From Thalassospira sp. TSL5-1 (GTDB lineage: Bacteria; Pseudomonadota; Alphaproteobacteria; Rhodospirillales; Thalassospiraceae): a DNA stretch of 64,000 bases. The number at the start of each line of letters is the position of its first letter. The stretch's first letter is position 1. The notes below the pieces were generated by a model that was given only the letters and a program-made list of their open reading frames with translations, searched no databases and was not told the origin of the DNA. Of this stretch, positions 53,005 to 60,298 are shown in pieces. The stretch lies in contig NZ_KV880637.1 in assembly GCF_001907695.1 (NCBI RefSeq), positions 1,426,001 to 1,490,000 on the forward strand, read 5' to 3'. The translations under genes and the position numbers were made by a program.

Positions 53005-53993
53005 GCACTGGCTTCGTCGGGTTGTTCGGCCACCAGGGCCAGGGCCTCGCGCACCACATTGGCATCAGCACCTTTGCGATGGGCGTTTTCACTGATGTAA
53101 CGGCGCCATTGTTTGGCCCCGCGCAGGCCCTGAAACAGGCCCAGCATATGCCGCGTCACATGGCCCAGCATGGCGTGGGGTTCCTCAAGGTGGGCTTCGA
53201 TATAGGGCAGCATAGCCTCCACCACCTGATGGCGGGTGCGCGGGGTGGTGTCGTCATCGTAAAAACGCGCATCCACATCGGCCAGCACATAGGGGTTCTG
53301 ATAGGCTTCCCGCCCGATCATGACACCGTCGACCTGTGCCAGGTGGGTTTCGGTTTCATCAAGTGTCTTGATGCCGCCATTAATGATGATTTCAAGCTCC
53401 GGCAGTTCCTGCTTTAACTGATAAACCAGATCATATTTCAGCGGTGGAACTTCGCGGTTTTCCTTGGGGCTAAGACCGTTTAGCCACGCCTTGCGGGCAT
53501 GGACGATAAAGGTTTTGCACCCGGCATCGGCCACGGTTTCAACAAAGCGTTTTAGCGACGGGTAATCTTCCTGATCATCAATGCCAATGCGGTTTTTAAC
53601 CGTGATGGGGGCATCAGATGCCGCAATCATGGAACGTACACAATTGGCGACAATATCGGGCGTTGCCATCAGGCAGGCGCCAAAGGCCCCGTTTTGCACC
53701 CGGTCGGACGGGCAACCGCAATTCAGGTTGATTTCATCGTAGCCATAGCCATTGGCAATGTCGCAGGCGCGTGCCAGGTCTTCGGGGTTGCTGCCGCCAA
53801 GCTGCAGGGCAACGGGATGTTCCGCATCATTATAGTGCAAATGCCGGTGGGCATCGCCGTAAATGATGGCACCGGTTGTCACCATTTCGGTGTAAAGCAG
53901 GGCATGCTGGCTGATCAGCCGAAGAAAATAGCGATCATGCCTGTCTGTCCAGTCCATCATCGGGGCAATAGAAATACGCCGGTTGACAGTCAT
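53001..53993 (-). CDS. dusA: tRNA-dihydrouridine synthase A
   Basis: DusA reduces U20/U20a in the tRNA D-loop with FMN. The 330-residue protein shows ISIAPMMDWTDRHDRYFLR, LLYTEMVTTGAI, HYNDAEHPVALQLGG, the catalytic-Cys loop DEINLNCGCPSDRVQNGAFG, TVKNRIGIDD, FIVHARKAWLNGLSPKEN and IINGGIKTLDE with GVMIGREAYQNPYV. The last two place it in the DusA rather than DusB class. The start at 53993 matches the family N-terminus and follows AGGATGGC; the frame is open to 54080. It overlaps mnmC, so two tRNA-modification genes form one unit. Confidence 0.93.
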   Translation of the reverse strand: MTVNRRISIAPMMDWTDRHDRYFLRLISQHALLYTEMVTTGAIIYGDAHRHLHYNDAEHPVALQLGGSNPEDLARACDIANGYGYDEINLNCGCPSDRVQNGAFGACLMATPDIVANCVRSMIAASDAPITVKNRIGIDDQEDYPSLKRFVETVADAGCKTFIVHARKAWLNGLSPKENREVPPLKYDLVYQLKQELPELEIIINGGIKTLDETETHLAQVDGVMIGREAYQNPYVLADVDARFYDDDTTPRTRHQVVEAMLPYIEAHLEEPHAMLGHVTRHMLGLFQGLRGAKQWRRYISENAHRKGADANVVREALALVAEQPDEASA

Positions 53994-54142
53994 GCCATCC
54001 TGTTCCTGAAATGGGTTGCATCCTTGGGGTTGCCGTATCGTTGGCGCGGTCTTTATATAGTGTCTTGGATTTTGGTGCAAATGCCTGCAACCCGATGGTT
54101 GGCATGGCTGCTTTGCGCGTGTCTGGCAAACAGGATGTTTTT

Positions 54143-54496
54143 ATGATTACGGTTTACGGTATCAAGAATTGCGACACGGTGCGCAAATCGCTGAAATGGT
54201 TTGAGGCACAGGGTGTAGAAACCAAATTCCACGATTTTCGCGTTGACGGGTTGGAACCCGCGCTGGTGGTGATGTGGCTGGGTGAAGTGGGCGGCAAGGT
54301 GCTGGTTAATAAACGCGGGCCCAGCTATCGCAACCTTTCTGATAGTGATAAGGCCGCCTTGGAAACCGATGATCTGGCAGCGGCAAAGGTGCTGGCGGCA
54401 AATCCAACCGTGATCAAACGCCCGGTGGTGGATTTTGGAAGCGTGCGTACTGTTGGTTATGATGAAAACCGCTGGAAAGGTCTGGTGACGGCATAA
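54143..54496 (+). CDS. ArsC/Spx-family (YffB-like) reductase
   Basis: A 117-residue thioredoxin-fold protein. TVYGIKNCDTVRKSLKWFEAQG carries the single active-site Cys of the ArsC/YffB family, LVNKRGPSYRNL and TVIKRPVVDFGSVRTVGYDENRW are the characteristic later blocks. YffB-type proteins bind glutathione; a role in arsenate or thiol reduction is not proven. The ATG at 54143 follows CAGGATG; the open frame upstream overlaps the divergent dusA promoter. It is joined to the next gene by a one-base overlap (TAATG). Confidence 0.88.
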   Translation: MITVYGIKNCDTVRKSLKWFEAQGVETKFHDFRVDGLEPALVVMWLGEVGGKVLVNKRGPSYRNLSDSDKAALETDDLAAAKVLAANPTVIKRPVVDFGSVRTVGYDENRWKGLVTA

Positions 54497-55176
54497 TGGA
54501 TCAGGTTGTAGTAAAGCCGAAAATTGGTGCCGTGCTGTTTGATTGTGACGGGGTGCTGGTTGATACCGAAAATCTTGGTAATGCCGTTCTGGTCAAGCTG
54601 CTAAATGAATATGGCTGCCCTGTGACCGAAGACATGACGCATCGGCTGTTTGTGGGCGGGACGCTGTCCATGATCGGCCCGAAAATGACGGAAATGTATG
54701 GTGTTACCCTGCCGGATAACTGGACAGATGAATGTTATGCCCGCACCTTCGAGGCGCTGCGCAATGACATGGAACCGTTTGATTATGTCGACGATATTCT
54801 TGACCTGCTAGACGGGGCCAATATCCCCTTTGCCATTGGCAGCAACGGTCCGCACGACAAAATGGACATTTCGCTGGGCAAGGTGAATATTTTAAACCGT
54901 TTTACCGGGCGCATTTGTTCCGCTCGCGATGTGCCTCATGCCAAACCCGCGCCGGATGTTTATCACCTTGCTGCCAGCCGGGTGGAGGTTGATATTCATG
55001 ACTGTATCGTCATTGACGACAGCGTGAGCGGTGTACGCGCCGGTGTTGCTAGCGGGGCCACCACGATCGGTTTGGTTGGCGCGACACCGGGCAATTTGTT
55101 GCTGGAAAATGGGGCGCATTACCTTGCCAATGACCATCGTGAGCTTTACGAGATGCTAAAGGGCTGGTTGTCCTGA
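54496..55176 (+). CDS. HAD-superfamily hydrolase (phosphoglycolate-phosphatase-like)
   Basis: A 226-residue HAD enzyme. Motif I is AVLFDCDGVLVDTENLGNAV (nucleophile and general acid Asp, residues ~15-17); motif II is FAIGSNGP; the lysine is in CSARDVPHAKPAPDVYHLAA; motif IV is CIVIDDSVSGVRAGVASGA. A C1-type helical cap lies between motifs I and II. These enzymes remove phosphate from small sugar or glycolate phosphates; the substrate is unknown. It is co-transcribed with the ArsC-like gene and followed by a terminator at 55195. Confidence 0.9.
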   Translation: MDQVVVKPKIGAVLFDCDGVLVDTENLGNAVLVKLLNEYGCPVTEDMTHRLFVGGTLSMIGPKMTEMYGVTLPDNWTDECYARTFEALRNDMEPFDYVDDILDLLDGANIPFAIGSNGPHDKMDISLGKVNILNRFTGRICSARDVPHAKPAPDVYHLAASRVEVDIHDCIVIDDSVSGVRAGVASGATTIGLVGATPGNLLLENGAHYLANDHRELYEMLKGWLS

Positions 55177-55194
55177 GACGATATATCTGGACCA

Positions 55195-55223
55195 AAAAAC
55201 GGGCCCCTGAAGGCCCGTTTTTC
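55195..55223. terminator. Bidirectional terminator between the HAD and ggt genes
   Basis: AAAAACGGGCC (55195-55205) and GGCCCGTTTTT (55212-55222) form a perfect 11-bp stem around a 6-nt loop, with A- and T-rich flanks for both strands. It ends two convergent units. Confidence 0.9.
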
Positions 55224-55250
55224 GTATCCGCTTTATGATTTGGTGATTGT

Positions 55251-57134
55251 CTATTGGCCGACCACAATGCCTTCACGGCGTGGATCGGCCCCGCCGGTCA
55301 GGCCATCAGGGCCGATCTTGATGATATGCAGGCCTGAATTAAGGTCGCGGATATCGGTTTTAAATCCGGCGGCTGTGAGGGCTGGTGCCAGTTCTGTTGC
55401 CTTGGTGCCTTCTTCGATATCAAAGGTACCAAAACGGTTGACCAGATGCGGCATGGCGGCGGCCTGTTGCGGGTCCATGCCCCAATCGATCATGGCGATG
55501 ATGGATTGCGCGACATAGCCAATGATGCGGCTGCCGCCTGGCGAGCCTGCGGCAATGACGGGTTTGTCACCCTGCATGACAATGGTGGGCGACATGGATG
55601 AACGCGGGCGTTTGCCCGGTTCTACACGGTTGGCAACCGGGTTGCCATTGGCATCGGTGGGTTTGAAGGAAAAATCGGTCAGTTCGTTGTTCAGCAAAAA
55701 GCCGTTTGTCATCAGGCGCGAACCAAAGCCGTTTTCAATGGTGGTGGTCATGGAAACAACATTGCCCCACGAATCCACAATCGAGAAATGGCTGGTGCAG
55801 GGGAATTCGATGGCATTGTCATCGGCCCAGTTCGACGCATGGATTTGCGGCGGATTACCCGGTTTGACGGCATCGGCGGGCAGGGCCATGCCGCGGTCGA
55901 GCAGGCGGGAGCGTTCTGCCAGATAACCTTCATCCAGCAGGCCCTTGGTGTTCATCGGCACAAAATCGCTATCTGCCATATAGCGCCCGCGATCGGCAAA
56001 GGCCAGACGCGAGGCATCGCCAATCAGCCGCCAGCTGGTGGCGGAATAAGGGCCATATTTGGCAATGTCATAGGGTTCGATCATGCCCAGAATTTGCCCG
56101 ACCGTCAGTGCGCCGGACGAGGGTGGGCCCATGCCGCATACATCGTAGCTGCGGTAAAAGGCGCAAACCGGGTCGCGTTCCTTCACGTCATAGGCCGACA
56201 GGTCTTCCTGCGAGAGCAGGCCGGGATTCCAGCTTGCTCCACGGACTTTGTTTACAATCGCATCGGCAATCGGGCCGTGATAAAAGGCATCCGCGCCGCC
56301 CTGGGCCAGCGTGCGCAGGGTATTGGCATAGGCCGGGTTTTTAAGCAGTTTGCCAGCGGGCAGTGGTTCGCCCTTGGCATCAAGAAAATAGGCCGCAGCT
56401 TCGGGGTCCTTTTTCAGGCGTCCGCCATCTTCCTGCAGTAATTCTGCCAGACGCGGGCTGACCAAAAAGCCCTTTTCGGCGCGGTCGATCGCTATCTCAA
56501 ACAGGCTGGGCCAGGGCATTTGCCCCCATTTTTGATGCGCTTTCTCCAGCAGCATCGGGGTGCCCGGCGTGCCGACAGACCGCCCGCCAACAACCGCATC
56601 ATAAAATTTAAGCGGTTGGCCATCCTTGCCCATGAACAGGTTTTCATCCGCTGCCATTGGCGCAGTTTCGCGGCCATCAAGGGTTGTCAATTTTTGGTGG
56701 GCGGCATCGTAATAGACCAAAAAGGCCCCGCCGCCCAGGCCCGATGATTGCGGTTCGACAAGGCCCAGCATGGTTTGCACGGCAACCATCGCATCAATTG
56801 CATTGCCACCCCGGCGCAGTACATCCGACCCGGCCTGAACAGCCAGCGGGTTGGCGGCACTGATCATCCAGTTTTGCGATTTAACCGCCTCTCGTGTCTG
56901 GTTGGTGGCTGCACCACTTTCGGGGGCAACGGCATCGGTGACTTGTTGTGCCAGGGCATGCTGGGGGATGGCGGCAAAACCAAGGCTTGCCACGAACGCG
57001 GCCAGCGCAAGACAGGGCAGGGTGTGATGGTGGCGTGTGGAGCAACCCGGTTTGGGCAAAACAGAAAGAATGCTGTTGTGAGTGGCACGCTGGGATGTTG
57101 TCTCGACGGCTGCCGAAAAGAATTTTCCTGTCAT
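55251..57134 (-). CDS. ggt: Gamma-glutamyltransferase
   Basis: Ggt cleaves the gamma-glutamyl bond of glutathione in the periplasm and is an autoprocessed N-terminal nucleophile hydrolase. The 627-residue precursor has a long n-region and the hydrophobic PCLALAAFVASLGFAAIP signal. SGLGGGAFLVYYD and ETAPMAA (Arg/Glu substrate contacts) lie in the large subunit. The autocleavage site is in FPCTSHFSIVD, with the catalytic Thr at about residue 447; ELTDFSF, KRPRSSMSPTIV and SPGGSRIIGYVAQ form the small subunit. The start at 57134 follows AGGAAG. A plus-strand-type hairpin lies upstream at 57257. Confidence 0.95.
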   Translation of the reverse strand: MTGKFFSAAVETTSQRATHNSILSVLPKPGCSTRHHHTLPCLALAAFVASLGFAAIPQHALAQQVTDAVAPESGAATNQTREAVKSQNWMISAANPLAVQAGSDVLRRGGNAIDAMVAVQTMLGLVEPQSSGLGGGAFLVYYDAAHQKLTTLDGRETAPMAADENLFMGKDGQPLKFYDAVVGGRSVGTPGTPMLLEKAHQKWGQMPWPSLFEIAIDRAEKGFLVSPRLAELLQEDGGRLKKDPEAAAYFLDAKGEPLPAGKLLKNPAYANTLRTLAQGGADAFYHGPIADAIVNKVRGASWNPGLLSQEDLSAYDVKERDPVCAFYRSYDVCGMGPPSSGALTVGQILGMIEPYDIAKYGPYSATSWRLIGDASRLAFADRGRYMADSDFVPMNTKGLLDEGYLAERSRLLDRGMALPADAVKPGNPPQIHASNWADDNAIEFPCTSHFSIVDSWGNVVSMTTTIENGFGSRLMTNGFLLNNELTDFSFKPTDANGNPVANRVEPGKRPRSSMSPTIVMQGDKPVIAAGSPGGSRIIGYVAQSIIAMIDWGMDPQQAAAMPHLVNRFGTFDIEEGTKATELAPALTAAGFKTDIRDLNSGLHIIKIGPDGLTGGADPRREGIVVGQ

Positions 57135-57256
57135 GGCTTCCTGTCTTTTTGTTGTGATGTTTTGACGATAGGAAGGAATGGTTTCAGAAAAATGCAACTT
57201 TGAAAAGTAAACAATCCCGCATGGTGCGTCGTGTGGTGTTTAACATTCAGCTTTGG

Positions 57257-57293
57257 CGGGGCATCGGTCGTAAAACGGATGCCCCGGTTTTTT
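57257..57293 (+). terminator. Hairpin with plus-strand T-tract between ggt and the hydrolase gene
   Basis: CGGGGCATC (57257-57265) pairs with GATGCCCCG (57278-57286), a perfect 9-bp stem; G and six T follow on the plus strand. Both flanking genes are on the minus strand, so the tract points the wrong way for the hydrolase gene, whose transcript would enter the hairpin from the T side. Confidence 0.6.
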
Positions 57294-57301
57294 ACGTAAA
57301 A

Positions 57302-58138
57302 TCAGGCGGCATTTTTGCTTTTTGAACTGTCACCTTCGTGTGCCAGGGTCTTTTTCATCCAGCCAAGAATATTATCGGCGGCATCCTGCCAGTGGGTATC
57401 AAGCATCATGGCATGCGCAATATGGTCCAGTAGAATATAGTCGGCGTCATAGCGTGCAGCGGTATGATGGACCAGTTCGCTTGGCACGATTTCATCACGT
57501 TTCGAACCAATGACCAGCATGGGGGGCAAATCGGCGGGTGATAAAAAGACCGGGTTGGTCCCGGCCATGTCCATCAATGCCCGGTGGCTTTCGGTTTCAA
57601 GGCGGCCAAAATAGATCATGCCGTCGTCTGATGCGACATCGCTTGAGAGCATGGCCCGTCCCAAACGATCCCTAAGCAGGGTGTGCGGCCCAATTGCCTG
57701 AAGCCAGAACATTTGTAAAAATAGATCGGGCTGGGACATCGCCATCATTGCATTGTTTGCCAGCAATCCTTCGGGCGGAACCGAAGACATCAGAACAACG
57801 GCGCGCGCCGGATGTTTTTCCAGATATTTCTGAACAACATAGCCCCCCATTGAATGACCAATCAGGATTGGGGTTTGGCCCAGCGTGTCGATGACGGTTT
57901 CAAGGTCTTCGACATAATCGTCAATCGAGGCAAGGTTGCGTATGTTGCGTCCGCCAGAACCGCCATGTCCGCGTAGGGAGAATGAAATCGTCTCATAACC
58001 CTTATCGGCAAAATAGGTCAGAAAATGTTCATTCCAGCACCAGGCCCCGGTAAAGGCCCCGTGCACCAGAACCACGGGATTGGAGCACAGGTGAGGGCCG
58101 GTTGGCTTGCGACGAAAAATTTCCAGTTCAGGACTCAT
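57302..58138 (-). CDS. Alpha/beta hydrolase
   Basis: A 278-residue alpha/beta-hydrolase fold protein. PVVLVHGAFTGAWCWNEHFL holds the oxyanion-hole HG motif, ISFSLRGHGGSGG the first loop, and LIGHSMGGYVVQKYLEKHP the nucleophile elbow GHSMGG (Ser near residue 108). The acid is probably the Asp of VIGSKRDEIVPSEL and the His is in LDHIAHAMMLD. The substrate is unknown; lipase, esterase and lactonase activities all use this layout. The start at 58138 follows AAGGAGG; the open frame to 58273 has no homology. Confidence 0.9.
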   Translation of the reverse strand: MSPELEIFRRKPTGPHLCSNPVVLVHGAFTGAWCWNEHFLTYFADKGYETISFSLRGHGGSGGRNIRNLASIDDYVEDLETVIDTLGQTPILIGHSMGGYVVQKYLEKHPARAVVLMSSVPPEGLLANNAMMAMSQPDLFLQMFWLQAIGPHTLLRDRLGRAMLSSDVASDDGMIYFGRLETESHRALMDMAGTNPVFLSPADLPPMLVIGSKRDEIVPSELVHHTAARYDADYILLDHIAHAMMLDTHWQDAADNILGWMKKTLAHEGDSSKSKNAA

Positions 58139-58538
58139 CAAAGCCTCCTTACGCAGTTGTTTCGGGCGGATGTCGATTAAGGTCGCGAGGTTGTATGGCA
58201 GCAATAACAAACGGGTTGGGCTAAGGCATTTTCCGTGCGCTGTCCCTAGCGTGGCCTGGGGCAGGCTCATCACTTTTCAGGCACTTGCGTTCCGAATTGG
58301 CAGAGACAAAACCGCTATCCGGGAACTGTGTCGTCTGCCGGGCAATCGGCAAACATCAACGGACAATATTTTAGCACATGATCATGCAAATGGCACGTTT
58401 CTATCCCTTGTAGATAGGATTGCGATCATCATGTGCATTCCTTATGATAAGAGTGACGACGTGTGATCGACATGCAGTTCCCGGTAAGGAGGGTGAGATT
58501 ACCGGTCATGAATTGCAGGTCAGAAAAGGCCGGGGGCG
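58139..58538. promoter_or_regulatory. 400-bp divergent intergenic region between the hydrolase and Crp-like genes
   Basis: No convincing gene is seen. It contains a 9-bp inverted repeat GCACATGAT (58374-58382) and ATCATGTGC (58428-58436) with a 45-bp spacer, and a 5-bp hairpin CTATC/GATAG between them. Promoters for both neighbours are expected here; none is clear enough to place. Confidence 0.4.
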
Positions 58539-59216
58539 ATGATAAAACTGGGTGTCGTTGGAATATTGTCAGATCTGGACGATGCAGCATTGGCAGATGT
58601 TGAAAAACATGTGCGTCGACGTGTTTTTCAGCCAGGGGCGGAAATTATTGAATCGGAAGGGGAAAGCAGTGATGTTTTCCTGATCCTTTCCGGGGCGGTA
58701 CGGGTGGTCAATTATTCCTTATCGGGCCGGGAAGTGACATTGGAAGAAATTGGCACCGGGGGCTGTGTTGGTCATTTGGCTGCAATTGATAGCGAACCTC
58801 GATCTGCCTGTGTGCTGGCGATTGGCGTTACCGAAGTTGCCATGATGAACCCTGCCAGTTTTGAAACCGTGGTGAAGAACCACCCCACCGTAGCGTGGCG
58901 GGTTATTTGCGAACTGGCCCGGATTGTTCGGGCGTCGACACGGCGTATTGTTGATGTCAGTACCCTGGGGGCAAATGCCCGGGTGATTGCTGAAATATTC
59001 CGCATGGCGCAACCGATGACCCAGGAAGATGGATCTGCCGTGATAAAACCGGTTCCGGTTCATTCGGACCTGGCCGCAAAGGTGAGTACTTCGCGCGAAA
59101 CGGTGGCGCGTGTTTTTGGCAGTCTGACCCGTCAGGGCATTGTGCTCAAGCAGGGCGACAGCCTGTTTGTGCCCGATATTTTGCGCCTGGAGGCCCTGTT
59201 AACACAGTCAGACTAA
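58539..59216 (+). CDS. Crp/Fnr-family transcriptional regulator
   Basis: A 225-residue regulator. The N-terminal cyclic-nucleotide-binding fold shows FQPGAEIIESEGESSDVFLILSGAV, then GGCVGHLAAIDSEPRSACVLA, where PRSA (87-90) matches the Arg-Ser pair that contacts cAMP phosphate in CRP. A dimerisation helix follows, and the C-terminal winged helix has SDLAAKVSTSRETVARVFGSL; SRETVAR (185-191) equals the CRP recognition-helix core that reads TGTGA half-sites. The N-terminal Cys cluster of FNR is absent. A perfect TGTGA-N6-TCACA site lies 85 bp after the stop. A GGGGGCG site precedes the ATG. Confidence 0.9.
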   Translation: MIKLGVVGILSDLDDAALADVEKHVRRRVFQPGAEIIESEGESSDVFLILSGAVRVVNYSLSGREVTLEEIGTGGCVGHLAAIDSEPRSACVLAIGVTEVAMMNPASFETVVKNHPTVAWRVICELARIVRASTRRIVDVSTLGANARVIAEIFRMAQPMTQEDGSAVIKPVPVHSDLAAKVSTSRETVARVFGSLTRQGIVLKQGDSLFVPDILRLEALLTQSD

Positions 59217-59301
59217 GGCCTTGGCGCCATCCTGAAGATGTATTTAAAATGCAGCCGAAATATATCCATATTTGGGAAGTGTGAAAAAAAATGATCCATC
59301 T

Positions 59302-59317
59302 TGTGATGGCTGTCACA
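59302..59317. promoter_or_regulatory. Consensus CRP-type binding site
   Basis: TGTGA (59302-59306), six bases, TCACA (59313-59317): an exact match to the CRP consensus spacing. It lies 85 bp downstream of a Crp-like gene whose recognition helix keeps the TGTGA-reading residues, and 37 bp before the small-RNA candidate. Confidence 0.65.
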
Positions 59318-59353
59318 GCGCAAGCTACAGGCGGGGCGTAGGCTTTGAGCGTC

Positions 59354-59430
59354 CGATCTGATGATCGTGGCAAATCTCCCCCAAGAGATAAATTTACTGG
59401 CCGCGCCTTCGGGCGCGGCCATTTTTTTTG
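59354..59430 (+). ncRNA. Candidate small RNA with three hairpins and a terminator
   Basis: Three stems follow each other: CGATC/GATCG (59354-59367), ATCTC/GAGAT with a C-rich CCCCAA loop (59374-59389), and GGCCGCGCC-TTCG-GGCGCGGCC (59399-59420) followed by A and eight T, a very strong intrinsic terminator. C-rich loops that can pair with Shine-Dalgarno sequences are common in alphaproteobacterial sRNAs. No ORF ends at this terminator; the nearest gene stop (crp-like) is 183 bp upstream. Alternatives are a long crp 3' end or an attenuator leader for the 59484 gene. The 5' end is not fixed. Confidence 0.45.
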
Positions 59431-59483
59431 GTTTGTCGGTGGCATTTATTCTACTATCCGCGGCAGTGCGACGGAATGGTGAG

Positions 59484-59891
59484 ATGAAAATGCGAATATC
59501 GATTGGACTGGCGGGATTAAGTGGCATGAGTGCCGTGGCATTGGGGGCCTTTGCCGCACACGGTATGGCGGGCCAGGAAATGGCTTATGCCCGCGAATTG
59601 GTGGAAAAGGGCGCACATTACCAGCTGGTTCACGCCGTTGCGATTGTGGCGGTTGCGGTGTTTGCGCTTGTGCGGCCCCATATACGTTTGCTGGCTTATG
59701 CCAACGCGGCCTTTTTGCTGGGCAGCCTGCTGTTTTGTGGGTCGCTTTATGCGATTGCCTTTAGCGGTGTGCCGGCCTTTGGCATGGTGGCCCCCATTGG
59801 CGGGGTCAGCTTTATGGCGGGGTGGCTTATGCTGGCCATCGCCGGTTTTAAGGCAGAGCCAACTCCGTTGGGGTCTGATGACGCGAATTGA
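59484..59891 (+). CDS. DUF423 family small membrane protein
   Basis: A 135-residue protein with four hydrophobic segments. RISIGLAGLSGMSAVALGAFAAHG at the N-terminus and AYARELVEKGAHYQLVHAVAIV are typical of the DUF423 (YgdD-like) family; GSLLFCGSLYAIAF and APIGGVSFMAGWLMLAIAG complete it. Function is unknown. The ATG at 59484 is chosen because the family starts there; the open frame upstream to 59361 runs through the terminator at 59399. It has its own promoter if that terminator is efficient. Confidence 0.85.
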   Translation: MKMRISIGLAGLSGMSAVALGAFAAHGMAGQEMAYARELVEKGAHYQLVHAVAIVAVAVFALVRPHIRLLAYANAAFLLGSLLFCGSLYAIAFSGVPAFGMVAPIGGVSFMAGWLMLAIAGFKAEPTPLGSDDAN

Positions 59892-59911
59892 TATGATGTC
59901 GTAAGATCAGA

Positions 59912-59944
59912 TGTGATGTGATGGTCAAGTGCTGTCACATCACA
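59912..59944. other. Inverted repeat after the DUF423 gene
   Basis: TGTGATGTGA (59912-59921) and TCACATCACA (59935-59944) are exact reverse complements around a 13-nt loop. Each arm is two TGTGA/TCACA half-sites in tandem, but the spacing (13 bp) is not that of a CRP site. There is no T-tract. Confidence 0.5.
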
Positions 59945-59965
59945 CGGGATTGAACCGAACATGAA

Positions 59966-59999
59966 AAAAGGCGTGATCCAATAAAGGGTCACGCCTTTT
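59966..59999. terminator. Bidirectional terminator between the DUF423 gene and rpmG
   Basis: AAAAGGCGTGATCC (59966-59979) pairs with GGGTCACGCCTTTT (59986-59999), one G-T wobble, 6-nt loop, with A- and T-rich ends on both sides. It closes rpmG on the minus strand and the DUF423 gene on the plus strand. Confidence 0.85.
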
Positions 60000-60037
60000 A
60001 AATTCGGGTAATCCAGTTGCCCTTGCGGACAAGTTGA

Positions 60038-60205
60038 TTACTTCATTTTCGCTTCTTTAAACTCGACATGCTTGCGCACGACCGGGTCATATTTGCGAAA
60101 CGAGAATTTCTCGGTGGTATTCCGCGGGTTTTTCTTCACAACGTAGAAATAACCGGTGTCTGCGGTGCTTACCAACTTAACGAGGATCGAAGCGGGCTTC
60201 GCCAT
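60038..60205 (-). CDS. rpmG: 50S ribosomal protein L33
   Basis: A 55-residue protein in a short minus-strand frame. The translation begins [18 protein letters not shown] and continues with [16 protein letters not shown] and [20 protein letters not shown], the complete L33 of the cysteine-free type (no CxxC pairs). It is a component of the large ribosomal subunit near the E site. AGGATGCAGAG lies just before the ATG. It is monocistronic, with a terminator at 59966. Confidence 0.95.
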   Translation of the reverse strand: MAKPASILVKLVSTADTGYFYVVKKNPRNTTEKFSFRKYDPVVRKHVEFKEAKMK

Positions 60206-60298
60206 GTCTCTGCATCCTGTACTCAGGTGTGTCTAGGCGGCGGAACATAAAGAAAATGGCCGTGGTGTCAACCCATATTGAGGCCTTTTTCCGCTTTT

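Noticed and set aside
55788-56441. 217-residue plus-strand open frame inside ggt
   Set aside because: Antisense shadow of a gene with full family motifs.
59361-59483. N-terminal extension of the DUF423 protein
   Set aside because: It would be encoded by the terminator hairpin and T-tract; family similarity starts at 59484.
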